Assembly (NCBI GenBank): GCA_030998015.1
Contig: JARWMV010000232.1
Span: 1,922,001 to 1,986,000 of the forward strand
Origin: Ceratorhiza oryzae-sativae
Taxonomy: Eukaryota; Basidiomycota; Agaricomycetes; Cantharellales; Ceratobasidiaceae
DNA: 64,000 nucleotides
Direction of reading: 5' to 3'
Shown: piece by piece, positions 1 through 12,686 of the stretch
Layout: each line of letters begins with the position of its first letter
Position numbering within the stretch: position 1 is the stretch's first letter
Program-made: the position numbers and the translations under genes
The notes under the pieces: generated by a model
The model's database searches: none
Told to the model about the DNA's origin: nothing
Seen by the model: the letters and a program-made list of their open reading frames with translations, nothing else

Positions 1-303
1 GTGTGTTTGAGTGTGTGATTACATCAGGGTGAGATGAAGCGCCAACATCTACCGGTCACTGTTCAATACACTCTTCGAGGAAGAGTCATACCCATTCAGA
101 GAATAGTCAAAGTCTTCTTTGAATTTTTATGTGCGCATGGGTGGACCCAGGACCATCACTCGATATTAACTTTAGTCATGAGTCGGCGCTAATGAGGCTG
201 TATAGCTTCATCGGAGGCAAGCCGGTGGCTTGATCTAATCATTTGGACTTACAATCATCAAACCCCAAGACTCTTTCTCTGGTGCCTGCGTCGGTAAAAG
301 AAA

Positions 304-1097
304 ATGGCTGAGCAAGTAAGATCGATATGATAAACTTTCAGTACTAGAATGCACTGGAGCTCATTTTTGTCCGCCCTATAGATCGAGAAAGCTTTCCAAA
401 AGCAGCACCTTTTCCAAAATGCCAAGGCGCGCGGTAAGTATTGGTTCAATATGTTGATTTGGAGAGCTTATAGTATTTGCTTTGCATTGGATTGGTGCTG
501 GCTGGGCACTGGTGTGCTTCGTGTGTATGGATAACAACGAGTAGGCAAGAAGGTCGTGACCAAGGAAAAGCGATGGTACAAAGACGTCGGTCTCGGCTTC
601 AAGACGCCATCTGAAGCCATCAACGGCACTTATATTGGTATGTGTCTTAGGATTTAAAGATAGGTTGATGTACTCAAGGCGGAAAACAGACAAAAAGTGC
701 CCCTTTACCGGCGACGTTTCTATTCGCGGTCGTATTTTGACTGGTCGTGTCGTTTCGACTAAGATGACCAGGACGATCATCATCCGACGGGATTACCTCC
801 ACTATATCCCCAAATACAGTGCGTCTATCTTTTGAAGTGTATGCTGTCTTGGCTCACAGATATGATAGACCGATACGAGAAGCGCCACAAGAACTTGGCG
901 GCGCATGCCTCACCCGCGTTCCGTATTGAGATCGGGGACACCGTGACTGTTGGTGCGTGGGACGCATAGAGGCTCCAATGGGATACGCACTGACTCGACG
1001 ACTAGGGCAATGCCGACCGTTGTCCAAGACTGTTCGTTTCAACGTTCTGCGAGTGTCGAAGAACAAGGCAGCAGCGAAGAGTTTTGGCAAGTTCTGA
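304..1097 (+). CDS. RPS11: 40S ribosomal protein S11 (uS17 family)
   Basis: Structural protein of the small cytosolic ribosomal subunit that binds 18S rRNA. Six exons join in one frame to about 153 residues, the usual size: 304-315, 382-433, 545-637, 690-818, 869-952 and 1006-1097. Recognisable stretches are [27 protein letters not shown], the [12 protein letters not shown] core and the end [13 protein letters not shown]. The first exon has only four codons (MAEQ), so the start rests on a clean GTAAG donor right after them. All introns are GT-AG and short. The next gene lies about 400 bp downstream on the same strand. No frame break was seen. Confidence 0.96.
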
Positions 1098-1500
1098 GCG
1101 AAGGCGACGATTGGTGTATTTGTGTGCATAGTGGCTCATACGTTTTATGCAATCTTACGTCCTATGTGATCATGTTAGATGATTTGACACTCTATTGGCG
1201 GATGTTCGAGGCTGGGTGCGCGGAGACTTGGACCCTGTTGTTTGGCAGTGTTGGTCAATGTGCCTCATTCACTCCACCTGAATTCGAATCTGCATCAGGA
1301 CCATCTCACGCCCGAAGTCAACGTCGACCGCCAGACTCTGCCGCTACCCACCATCTGGCCTGAGCGACGCACTCGGACACTGCAGCGACGACGAGCAGCC
1401 CACGTCACGGCCCAGACCACACCACTTGTACCCTGGGCGCCAAGCACGCTGTTTGCTGACCACGCTCTCCTCGTGCCCACCGACCGCACCGACGACCACG

Positions 1501-3193
1501 ATGGCCCCCATATCCGACTTTTTCAAGTCCCTCCGCTCGTCCAAGGACTCGAAGGACGCCAACGGCAGCTCCAAGCGCTCCAAGAAAGCTTCTGACGGCG
1601 CCTCGTCCCCCGCGGCGGAGAGTTCCAGTCTGCCCGCCGAGAACACGCCCCAGGGCAGTCTGTCGCGTGCAACAGGCCATGACGACGCTGGCGCCGCCCA
1701 GGCCCTTGCGGACGGGCACCCAAATGGCACGTCTCAGTCGCCGTCCCAGCCGTCGTTTGCCGCCGCGGCGTCATCATATCAGTCCGTCGCCGACGCCGTG
1801 GCGTCTCAGACGCTTGACCCCGCCCAGAGCGGCTCGCGCCCGCCGTCCCAGACCAACGCTGGACCGGTCGACATCCCTACCACAACTACGATCCTCTCAA
1901 ACCCGAACCCGTCCTCACCCCCAGGCCCCGGGGCCAATCCCGAGAAGCTGCGAACGATCGACATCGACGACATGATCAACCGGCTGCTTGAGGTCGGCTA
2001 CTCGGCGAAGTCAACAAGTCCGTCTGTCTCAAGAACAACGAGATTACCGCCATCTGTCAGGCCGCCCGCGAGGTCTTCCTTTCTCAGCCCACCCTTATCG
2101 AACTCAGTCCACCTGTCAAGATCGTCGGTGATGTCCACGGACAGTATTCGGACCTCATCCGTTTGTTCGAGATGTGTGGCTTCCCACCCCAGGCCAACTA
2201 TCTCTTCCTGGGCGACTATGTTGACCGTGGCAAACAGAGTCTCGAAACCATCCTCCTCTTGTTGTGCTACAAAGTCAAGTACCCGGAGAACTTCTTCCTC
2301 TTACGTGGTAACCACGAGTGTGCCAACGTCACGCGAGGTAAGCAGCGCGCTCTCTGCATTCTCCATGCCCGGCCTGCTGACTCACACGAGCTACAAGTGT
2401 ATGGCTTCTATGACGAGTGCAAGCGACGGTGCAATATCAAGATATGGAAGACATTCATCGATGTCTTTAACTGCCTTCCAATTGCTGCGGTCGTCGCCTC
2501 CAAAATCTTCTGTGTCCATGGTGGTCTATCTCCCTCCTTCACACAATGGAAGACATCAAACGCATCCAGAGGCCAACAGACGTACCTGATTACGGTCTGC
2601 TCAATGACCTGCTTTGGTCAGACCCATCCGACAACGCCGTTGATTGGGAGGATAACGAGCGTGGCGTAAGTTATTGCTTTGGGAAGAGTGTCATCAACGA
2701 TTTCCTCGTGCGGTACGACATGGACCTTATCTGCCGGGCACACATGGTCGTCGAGGATGGATACGAATTCTGGAATGATAGGACGCTCGTTACTGTGTTC
2801 AGTGCGCCTAATTATTGTGGAGGTTAGCTCATTCTCCCTGCGGAGCTGTCAAAAATGTTAACCGAATATCTAGAGTTCGACAACTACGGTGCTTGCATGA
2901 GGTAAAGCTGCTTGCTGGCGCTTTTCTGCTGTTCGCCTCTAATATCAACGCCAATTTGTAGTGTATCAGAAGACCTATTGTGTGCGTTTGAGTTGCTCAA
3001 GGTACGTGCATTTGGTCTTCCGTTTTTCGGCATGCGCCCTAATTTCGCATCTGTAGCCCTTGGACGGCCCCGCGTTACGAAAAGAAATGACCAAGGTCAA
3101 GCGAAAGAGGTTTGTCCCCCTTCCGAATTTTGCCGATAGAATCGACTAACAGAATTTGTTAGCATGCAACAACAAAGTGTCGCTGCAACATAA
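1501..3193 (+). CDS. Serine/threonine protein phosphatase PP1-type, PPZ-like
   Basis: Metallophosphatase that removes phosphate from Ser/Thr; PPZ enzymes act in salt tolerance and cell-wall signalling in fungi. A Ser/Pro/Ala-rich N-terminal arm of roughly 150 residues ([16 protein letters not shown]...), typical of PPZ and absent from plain PP1, precedes the catalytic domain. All metal and catalytic motifs are present in order: GDVHGQ, GDYVDRG, RGNHE, VHGG, RAHMVV and SAPNYCG. The end is [12 protein letters not shown]. Introns include 2338-2397 and 2823-2873. The frame is broken twice by one missing base: near 2010 (GYSAK to VNKSV) and near 2535 (LSPS to HTMED). Conservation on both sides argues for sequence error rather than a dead gene. 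Confidence 0.9.
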
Positions 3194-3706
3194 TACGTTT
3201 CTCAGACCTTGGCCAAGTGCTTCTGTGCGCGTCTTTTCCATGGCTCCTCGTTCCTCCTAGTGTACTCGTGACCTGCTGTCTTATTCTATCTTTTACTAGC
3301 CATTCTGTCCCTCTCTTTCTCTTTGGATTATTAACGCGTATTGATTTTGTCTGGCATCGTCTTGCGCCTACGTCTTTTACGTGTTTTGTTCCTATATCTC
3401 GTCTTGTGTGTTCCATTGCCATCGTTCGTGTTTATATCAGCACAAACCTCCTCTTGCAGACGCTTCTTGCGTGGGCCAAGGTGCTGTTATCACTGCAACA
3501 AATCCTAGAGATCGTCTGTGCCCTGTAACCATCACACGTCCTGGACGAATTAGCCCTTGGCCTAAGGTTAGAGACCTGTGCTGGGTGTACCGATAGGGGA
3601 TTTTCAGACGGATACATGTCAATTTATTCAATTTATTCCTTCGCAGAGACAATCCAGATTCAAAGATAAAGTCCAAGCGCTACTCAAAATTAATATATCC
3701 CATCCG
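3194..3706. other. Intergenic, convergent 3' ends
   Basis: Space between the phosphatase stop and the stop of the minus-strand RNA-dependent RNA polymerase. Short open frames occur but none has recognisable residues or splice support. It probably holds the two facing 3' UTRs. Confidence 0.6.
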
Positions 3707-6700
3707 TTAGCGTACCAGGCCGGGCTGGGTTATTGCTTCGATCGCATCGAACGTATTGCCCAGCGCGAGCAATGCGAAGCTCTTGTGTCCAAAGTTTCCA
3801 TCAGCCGATCTAGCCACTTGATATGCGGCCCAACTCCTCAGCAACCACTCCTCGGTTTCGTCCGAGTCTGATCCCTTTAAAACGTCGTGCACGTTAGCGA
3901 CTAGGGCCGAGATGCCGTTCGCATTTCGGAAATCATATCTTGTCGCCGGCGTCGTTGGGATGTGCGCTCGAGAATTGTACCCGCAACTACTTCCTCCTCT
4001 GACAGGATCGACCGCGAGGTAAGTGCATACGTGTTGCAAATTCTCGTAAGTTCTCCGATGTATTCTTCTAGCAACTCGACAGCCTCTACGAAATACTCTT
4101 GAGGTACGGCATCGACGTGGATGTAGCGCTGAAGAGCACCGCGCAAATAGTTCGAAACCAGATCAAACTTGGCTCTAGGAAGAGGTTTGGCGTGAGTCGC
4201 GATATCTAAGTCTGTTCCGAATCGAGAGGAAGGATGTGTTCCCCTGTGTTGGAGCTTATCTTCCGATAGTTGAATGTCACGATACAGCTGACCGAGAGCG
4301 CGTTGACTTTGGTAGACCTGATCTCGCGTATTGCGAAATCCGAGCTCGCCCGCATCCCAATCCGGCCGAGGCAAACGACTGGTACGCGGGATTTCGGAGG
4401 GCCGAACGGGTGTACCGGACTTTGGAAAATCAACTGCCCGACTGTGCAAAGCGGCAAGACTCAAACAGTCTGGATCGTTGGCACCGAGCGGACGGTAGTC
4501 CGCCAGCTTGAGATGCTGAGCGGAAATAATTCCGATCATGTCGGACGTTATAAAGTCGCAGATAAATTCCTTAACGTCGTCTGCATTGCAAGGGCGTCCT
4601 ACAATCATCCTCTTGGGAGCCGGAGGGTACTCTGCTGGTTCGGCCAAGACTTGGGGCGCCAACTCCGGCCAAGCGGTCAGGTTGATAAGATCATAAAGGT
4701 CCCTGTATGCGCCGTGAGTGGTACGAGCTTGAAAATTGAGATACTTGCTCACCCATCGAGGTCACCGCCCCCAAGGCAGCTAGCCAGGGAACGCTCCCCT
4801 TTGCAAGATAGCACAACTGTGTTGAACAATGGCTCCTTTTCAAACGGTGACCCCCGCGGAGGCCGACCAATTGCGGTCACAACTTGCACGTCGCCCCTAA
4901 CCTACTCTCAATTTAAGTCTAAAACTTTCAAGCTCATACTCACGGGTGAATGACGGGCGAACGGGTGATCAAATATGGACCTTGAAGGTAAATTGGTTCT
5001 CCATCTCGGTCACGGGTGCAAGCTAAACCAGCTTTAAATACTAGTGGGTGTGGTTGTATCGTATCACTCACCGTAAATCTCATTCTTTTCTAGGTAATTA
5101 AATTCATCTGCTATTCCCACGAGTTTCCACGAGTCTGGAACTGGGATCCGCGCTCGGTGCTGCCAAAGACCGTAAGTAAAAAGAACCTGAAGGCGGCGAA
5201 TATATTACGGCGCACCTTCAACTCACGCAGAATATCTGTTTCAGCGTCTTTCAGGACGGTCTTCATTCCGAGCGCATAGCAATGTTGAAGATCCAGCCCG
5301 TTATTCTGCATCCGTGTCATGATGCTCGGGAGCTTGAATGAAGTGCCCAAGCCATGCCTCTCCAACAACTTCGCAGCCCCGTGAAAGGTGTGCATTGACT
5401 CTCGTGTTTCTTGCACGGCGTCCCGCTGAAGCCTAAGGAAGATGTCCGTTTGGACTTTGTTTACTGTCTCTAAGACCATAATGAGTGGCCGGTTGAGGAA
5501 GCAAGGACCTTAATTTGTTTCTGAGTAATACCCTCACTCCCCCATAGATCGAGAACTTACCGGGCCTATCGAAGGCACGGGCGACTTCGACATCCAAGGA
5601 GGGTGAGTCAAACTTATCCATCGATTTTCGAACGCATATAATTGATCCTTCAAGACGATAATCGATTGCCAGCATGCCCTTGTACCCCCCAAGCCGAACC
5701 TGATATGCCGCGGGTGTAAAATATGATCGTCTTTTCCTCAACTTTGTGAGAGATTTCCACATCGTCCTTGCAACTTCAGGAGATATTGTGCCGACGCCTA
5801 TACACATCAAGTCAGGGTATGCTGTCCAAAAGCGATAGGAACGTACCGTCAGTGAACAAGGAGCCGTTTCGCTGGATGTCTGGAATAGGGATTACCTCTT
5901 CGACGCTGATTGAGAGGTCCGTGGACGAAAAGGCTTGGGCGATTCTCGCTCCTGTGCGAGCTGGGAACTGACTGTCACGAGAAAAGTCACCCAAGGCCCT
6001 GATAATTGTTGCGGCGTTCTGAACACCCTTTCCAGGGAGATCAAAAGGCCGGACGAACCAGACGGTGTGTGCTATCATGGAAACTCAATAAAGTGAGATG
6101 GCACGTACTGAACAAATCGTACTCTTTAATGCAGAAGAAGAGTATCCCAAGTACTCAAATTGCCTTCCTGCAATCTTGAATCCGTCGCGCAGTATCCCAC
6201 CGATCCGTCTTTTCACGAACTCAGGACCGTCTACATCTGGATCCCTTGGTGTAAATAAAACTTTAATGTCAGATTACGGAGTGTTTTGATTATTTCTTCT
6301 CACCACCGCAACGGAGAATTCTCTTCATCAGTGAAACGTACTCGCAAGAAATATTTCCAGTGGTCAGGATACATGCGTAGTACTCGATTCAGCTATGCTG
6401 TGTAAGTTTTGTATTTGTGTCTATCAGACGAAGCACTTACCTGCTCTGGATTTGGGCCTTCTAGTGACATGCGAGTCGGAGTGACAACAACATGTAGGCA
6501 AGGAAATTCACCGTTGATCCCTTTCTTCCTAGCTATGCGTAGCCTCGACGTTGTGAGCTTCGGCTTGCTCGCTTTCCTCATCGCGTCTTCAAAGCACTGA
6601 GTAATCGATGCTTTGCTTCGGCGACCTGAACCATCTTCATCATCTTCTCGATCAAGAATCTCAACTCTGCTAATGAAATCCAGGAGAACAGCAATGACAT

Positions 6701-8016
6701 GCTCGGAACGAGATATCCTTGTCAGTTTGTCGATATCAGGGCGGATTGCCTGGAGTTCATGTGGGCTCAGGAGCATATTTCGCATAATCTTTTCCAACTG
6801 CATTTTCAGCCCATCAGTCGCCTGCTTAGAGCTCTTGGGGAAGGAGAGATCAAACTGACTTGAAATGCAACTTCCCAGCTATGGTTGGCAATCCACTGGC
6901 GAAGCCCCAAAGTCTGAGCTGGCAAGAACATAAACGACGGCGTGATTGAGACGATTCTATAGCGAGGTTGAGGAAGCCGAGCGATCGTTGCTAGCCTTCG
7001 GAAATCACCCGCTTCGCCCCTCGTAAGATGCAAAGCAATGTTGCGAGATATGTACTCCGCCAACTGTGTGTGATGCCTATCGAATGTAAGCGACGATAGT
7101 TGCGTCCGAGTTGGTCGCCGCTCGGAGGTGAATAATCCCTCAAACTGGATCTCCAAATCTTCCTTTGAGCATTCGTATATGATGGAGCTACGTAGCTGAA
7201 ATACTATAACGTTAACATCGCCGTGGCGGTCAATCGAAATTTGGCCAATATCCGAATAACGGAATTTCATGTAAAAGGTAGGGTTTGTTGACGAGAGCAT
7301 AGGTTTGGTGGTGATTTTGATTACCAGCTGCCTGGACTGGTCTTCGAAATGTAGCGAAAGATCCTGCTCAGCATAATAAGTATATCGACAAGCTGGGCAT
7401 GAATAGATATATGCATACCCTTACTGCATTGTTTGGTTCAAGAGAGTATTCAGACAAGAAGCCCGAATCTCTGTCCACCCAGCCTTGCTCAATCTTGAGT
7501 ACTCTTATATCCAAGGAAAGATCCTTGGCCCTTTCGGCAAATTTCTTTTCCGCCTCACTTTGGGGATCGATGAATGGTGTTCGACGGATCTTTTCAACGA
7601 CATCCTGCCTAACGGGCTTGTTGGACCGTGATACTTGTATCTGTCGTGCGTTAACGACCAACTGTCGGCCCCTTTCAAGGCCATAGCGATTTAAGAATTC
7701 CTCCCCAATGCTAACATCGGGGAGAGTCAAAGATCCTTCAGATAAATGTAAATCAGCTTCGGTGGCGATTCACTGCTGGAGTTGTAAGCATACCCGTTCC
7801 GCCGTGGGATGACCCTCCTCCTCGCTTGTTTCGGTGGAGTCGGAGCTCAAAATTGATCTTTGTGTCTCCAAAGTGCGCAAAGTCCCCACCATGTAATGCA
7901 TTTGAAATGGCGAGGTGAACATCGTTCTCCCGCGCATTAAATGCGATCCCTCGCAGAAAGCCTGTCTATGGCCATGAATATGACAAAACAGAAGAGACGT
8001 GGCACATACACTCCAT
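3707..8016 (-). CDS. RNA-dependent RNA polymerase of the RNAi/quelling pathway
   Basis: Makes double-stranded RNA from single-stranded templates to feed Dicer in fungal gene silencing. The start at 8014-8016 gives MECFLRGIAFNARENDV, an RRM-like N-terminus, after splicing. Then follow LTLPDVSIGEEFLNRYG, the NRVLRMYPDHW and FLRVRFTDEE block, the GYSSSALK/HTVWFVRPF block, YQVRLGGYKGMLAIDYRL, HRARIPVPDSW, GPYLITRSPVIHPGD and the catalytic loop GGDLDGD. The loop is split by a 50-nt intron at 4703-4752. A C-terminal helical region follows the CLSLAALHSRAVDFPK motif. The frame slips near 3906 (MRTAS to ALVANV), best explained by one missing G. An intron near 5187-5215 would be only 29 nt. The gene is divergent from SmD2 with 317 bp between starts. 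Many introns were not all refined. Confidence 0.93.
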
Positions 8017-8333
8017 TGAATCAAATTGCTAGGTGGATGTAGGAGTATGTGTCAATGGATGGCTGGCTAGTGTCGTTTTGTGAATGGGATGAGCGGTCTT
8101 TAGAGATTAAGAGTGATGTAGCGATGCGGGCGATCAGTTGGCGGAAGATACGCAGAGGATTGTCGCGAATTCCAAGAAATCGGATAAGGATATGAGTGAA
8201 AAGGAACAGAACTGATGTGCCCCAATATGGGGTGGCTAGGATTGACGGGAATGGCAGCAAAATATGGGCCCGAGGTTCCGGAGATTATGTAATAGTTCCT
8301 GGTCTTGACTTGACGCCAACTTCCACCACTGCG

Positions 8334-8937
8334 ATGAGGCAAGCAACAATTCTACAACCTTCTGCTACAACTAACAAGTGTTTTATGTAGTCAATACGCC
8401 CACGTTCCACGTTCTGAACTTTCCGAGGCTGAGATTCGGCAGCTGGAGGAGCACGAGATTAGTCAAGGTCCACTGTCCGTGCTGCAACAGTCTGTCCGCA
8501 ATCACACCCAAATCCTCATCTCGCTACGAAATAATAAGAAGCTCTTGGCTCGAGTAAAAGCCTTTGATAGGCATAGCAACATGGTTGGTGTCCCGCTGAT
8601 TCTACCCTGGACCGCCTACTGACAAGTTTTCGCGCATAAAGGTATTGGAAAACGTAAAAGAGGCGAGTTTGATTAAACATTTACTTTGCGTAATCTAACC
8701 TGCCAATTAGATGTGGACAGAAACCCAAAAGGGAAAGAACGGAAAGACGGTCAACAAGGACAGGTTCATCAGCAAGATGTTTTTGCGGTAAGTCGCTGAG
8801 CCAAATGGCGCTTGGTCTAATTCTGACGTGTCCCAACCCTTTAAAAGTGGCGATTCCGTTATTCTCGGTAAGCCCCTTTCTTTCTATGGAAGTTTGCACG
8901 ACTAACTCGATATCTAGTCCTCAGGAACACTGCTTAA
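8334..8937 (+). CDS. SMD2: Small nuclear ribonucleoprotein Sm D2
   Basis: Core subunit of the heptameric Sm ring around spliceosomal snRNAs. The protein reads [20 protein letters not shown], then Sm1 motif residues [16 protein letters not shown] and DRHSNMVLENVKE, a basic linker [13 protein letters not shown], and Sm2 residues GDSVILVLRN before the stop TAA at 8935-8937. About 110 residues, normal for the family. The first exon is only ATGAG (8334-8338). The first intron, 8339-8390, has a GC-AG boundary (AG followed by GCAAGC), and it is needed to reach the conserved N-terminus. Later introns are GT-AG. Confidence 0.93.
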
Positions 8938-9478
8938 GGCCACTCTTGACGCTATTTACATAAATACAAGTTGTACCGTTACGCGTCGCTCATGTAAACC
9001 CGTTCGTGTCAACATGATCTAGTGTTTTACCCCTATCCGGAGCCTTGCGGCCATACATTCCTTGGAGAGTGCCCCAATGGCGTCTCGACTGATACCACAG
9101 TACACTTGGCCTTCCTCACTACCTCGGCCACCGTTTCCGAACTCACCCGACCTGTTCCCCGTAAAATTACGGCCCAAGTTTTCTTTGAACAGTATATCGC
9201 GTTGTAAATGAGCATTAGGCTCGACTGCTCAAGGTATCTAGGGCCATACAGCTGATTAATCATTTGGTATAGGCTGCCTCTCGCGGCAATTAGGTTATTA
9301 TGTCGGCATTTGCCATGAAGCATTCCTGAAGTCAAAGCAGGCATGATGGCGAAACAAGTCCAAACAAAAGGGACACCCCATCCTTAAAACGCCCCAACGG
9401 ATTGTGTGTGCTGGTTTCGGCTTCACGCGACAGCAAGCTGCTGCTCCCATACGTGTTCCCCACTATCGCTTGACCGAA

Positions 9479-10254
9479 ATGGCACCTAGCGTCCTGCGTT
9501 CCAAGTCGGCCCCCACTACGAAACCACTTTCAGCCCATTTCATTCCCAAAAATGTGTCGTTTTCGACACTGGATGACCCCAGCCGTGTCCCCACAGATCT
9601 CGAGCTGCCTCGACCCGGACATCAATCAGCACTCAGCACCCACACGGAGCTCTATCGCCCTCCTATCGATTCGCCACTGACCCAACGGGTTGAGGCATTC
9701 AATCTCTCCGGCGGGTTCTTCCCGACTCAGGCTGACGAGTACGATTGGGTTTCACTGGCGGAAGGTGTGCCACTGGCGTCCAGAGCTCGTATGTCATCCG
9801 GGCTACACACCCCATCTCCTACCGAGAGCCCGGCGTCGGTCTTTAGCTCCTTGCCCGCAACGCCCGGTGCTGGCCTTGCCCATCGACCCTTACCAGATGA
9901 ACTGGACGATATGGCGACCGAGGCTATAAGGTCAGAAGACAAGATGGGTGTACTCGGCATCACTGGTAAGTCTACTGCCGTGCCACCATCGGAGTTGAGC
10001 TGAAAGTTATTTTAGCACGTGGGCTGTCGACATTCATACTGAATTCTGCGGGGAACCGACCCCAATCCGAAATCTCATCAGACCCGGAACCTCTGAGCGA
10101 CGATGCGCTATACTCCATGATACGCACTCGCAGACAGGATGCTACCACGCCAGCCGATGAACAACCAAAATACGGCGAGTTGTTCCTCGGTTCCGACTCA
10201 GAGCCCGCCAAACAGTCTCATGGTTGGTCTAATTATCTCGATCGCCTCTTTTAG
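9479..10254 (+). CDS. Hypothetical protein
   Basis: I do not recognise this family. Two exons (9479-9965 and 10016-10254) join across a clean GTAAGT...TTTAG intron. The product of about 240 residues begins MAPSVLRSKSAPTTKPLS and ends HGWSNYLDRLF. It is rich in Ser, Pro, Thr and acidic residues and has no membrane segment. Two short segments look more ordered: PIDSPLTQRVEAFNLSGGFF with DEYDWVSLAEGVP, and ALYSMIRTRRQD. The frame stays open further upstream to 9404, so a longer N-terminus is possible. It lies 256 bp upstream of the RIO2 start on the same strand. It could be a regulatory, mostly disordered protein. Confidence 0.7.
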
Positions 10255-10510
10255 CATATATCTGCTCTGTACAACCGCACTTAACGTTTTATCTGTATTT
10301 GTATTCGGTAGTATTTTGTACCTTACTTGGTACGGAATTTTTCCGGGCTATTCATCCCATCTTATCTTATCTCGACATTTGAGAAGCGCCGATCAAACCA
10401 CTTGGGCTAAACCCTGCTTGGTCTCTAATTTTCTAAACCGCCCCAGGACAGTCCTAGTAGACTCGATTGCCTGGCTCAATCTCGTTTTTAAGTTCCATCA
10501 ACGGGCAAAA

Positions 10511-12534
<2,024 letters not shown>

Positions 12535-12686
12535 CGTGCTTGTTCAGGCTGGGTTTGTATATATTCTTAACTCGATGCACGACAATCCGGAACAAATCCA
12601 AATATGCTCCGCCCTCTCCTCGCCGAGTTGACGACAATGTCAAGGGCAAATAAATATTCGAAATTAAACTAGGCATCTTGATTAGT

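Noticed and set aside
1..303. Short minus-strand frame of 63 codons before the S11 gene
   Set aside because: It overlaps the S11 first exon and intron and has no features; the region is probably the S11 promoter.
1405..1777. Minus-strand frames over the phosphatase N-terminal arm
   Set aside because: Shadows of a GC-rich, low-complexity exon.
2010..2540. Programmed ribosomal frameshifting as explanation of the phosphatase frame breaks
   Set aside because: No slippery site with a downstream structure was evident, and similar breaks occur in many unrelated genes here.
3901..4953. Plus-strand frames opposite the RNA-dependent RNA polymerase
   Set aside because: The minus strand has the polymerase signatures; plus-strand frames have none.
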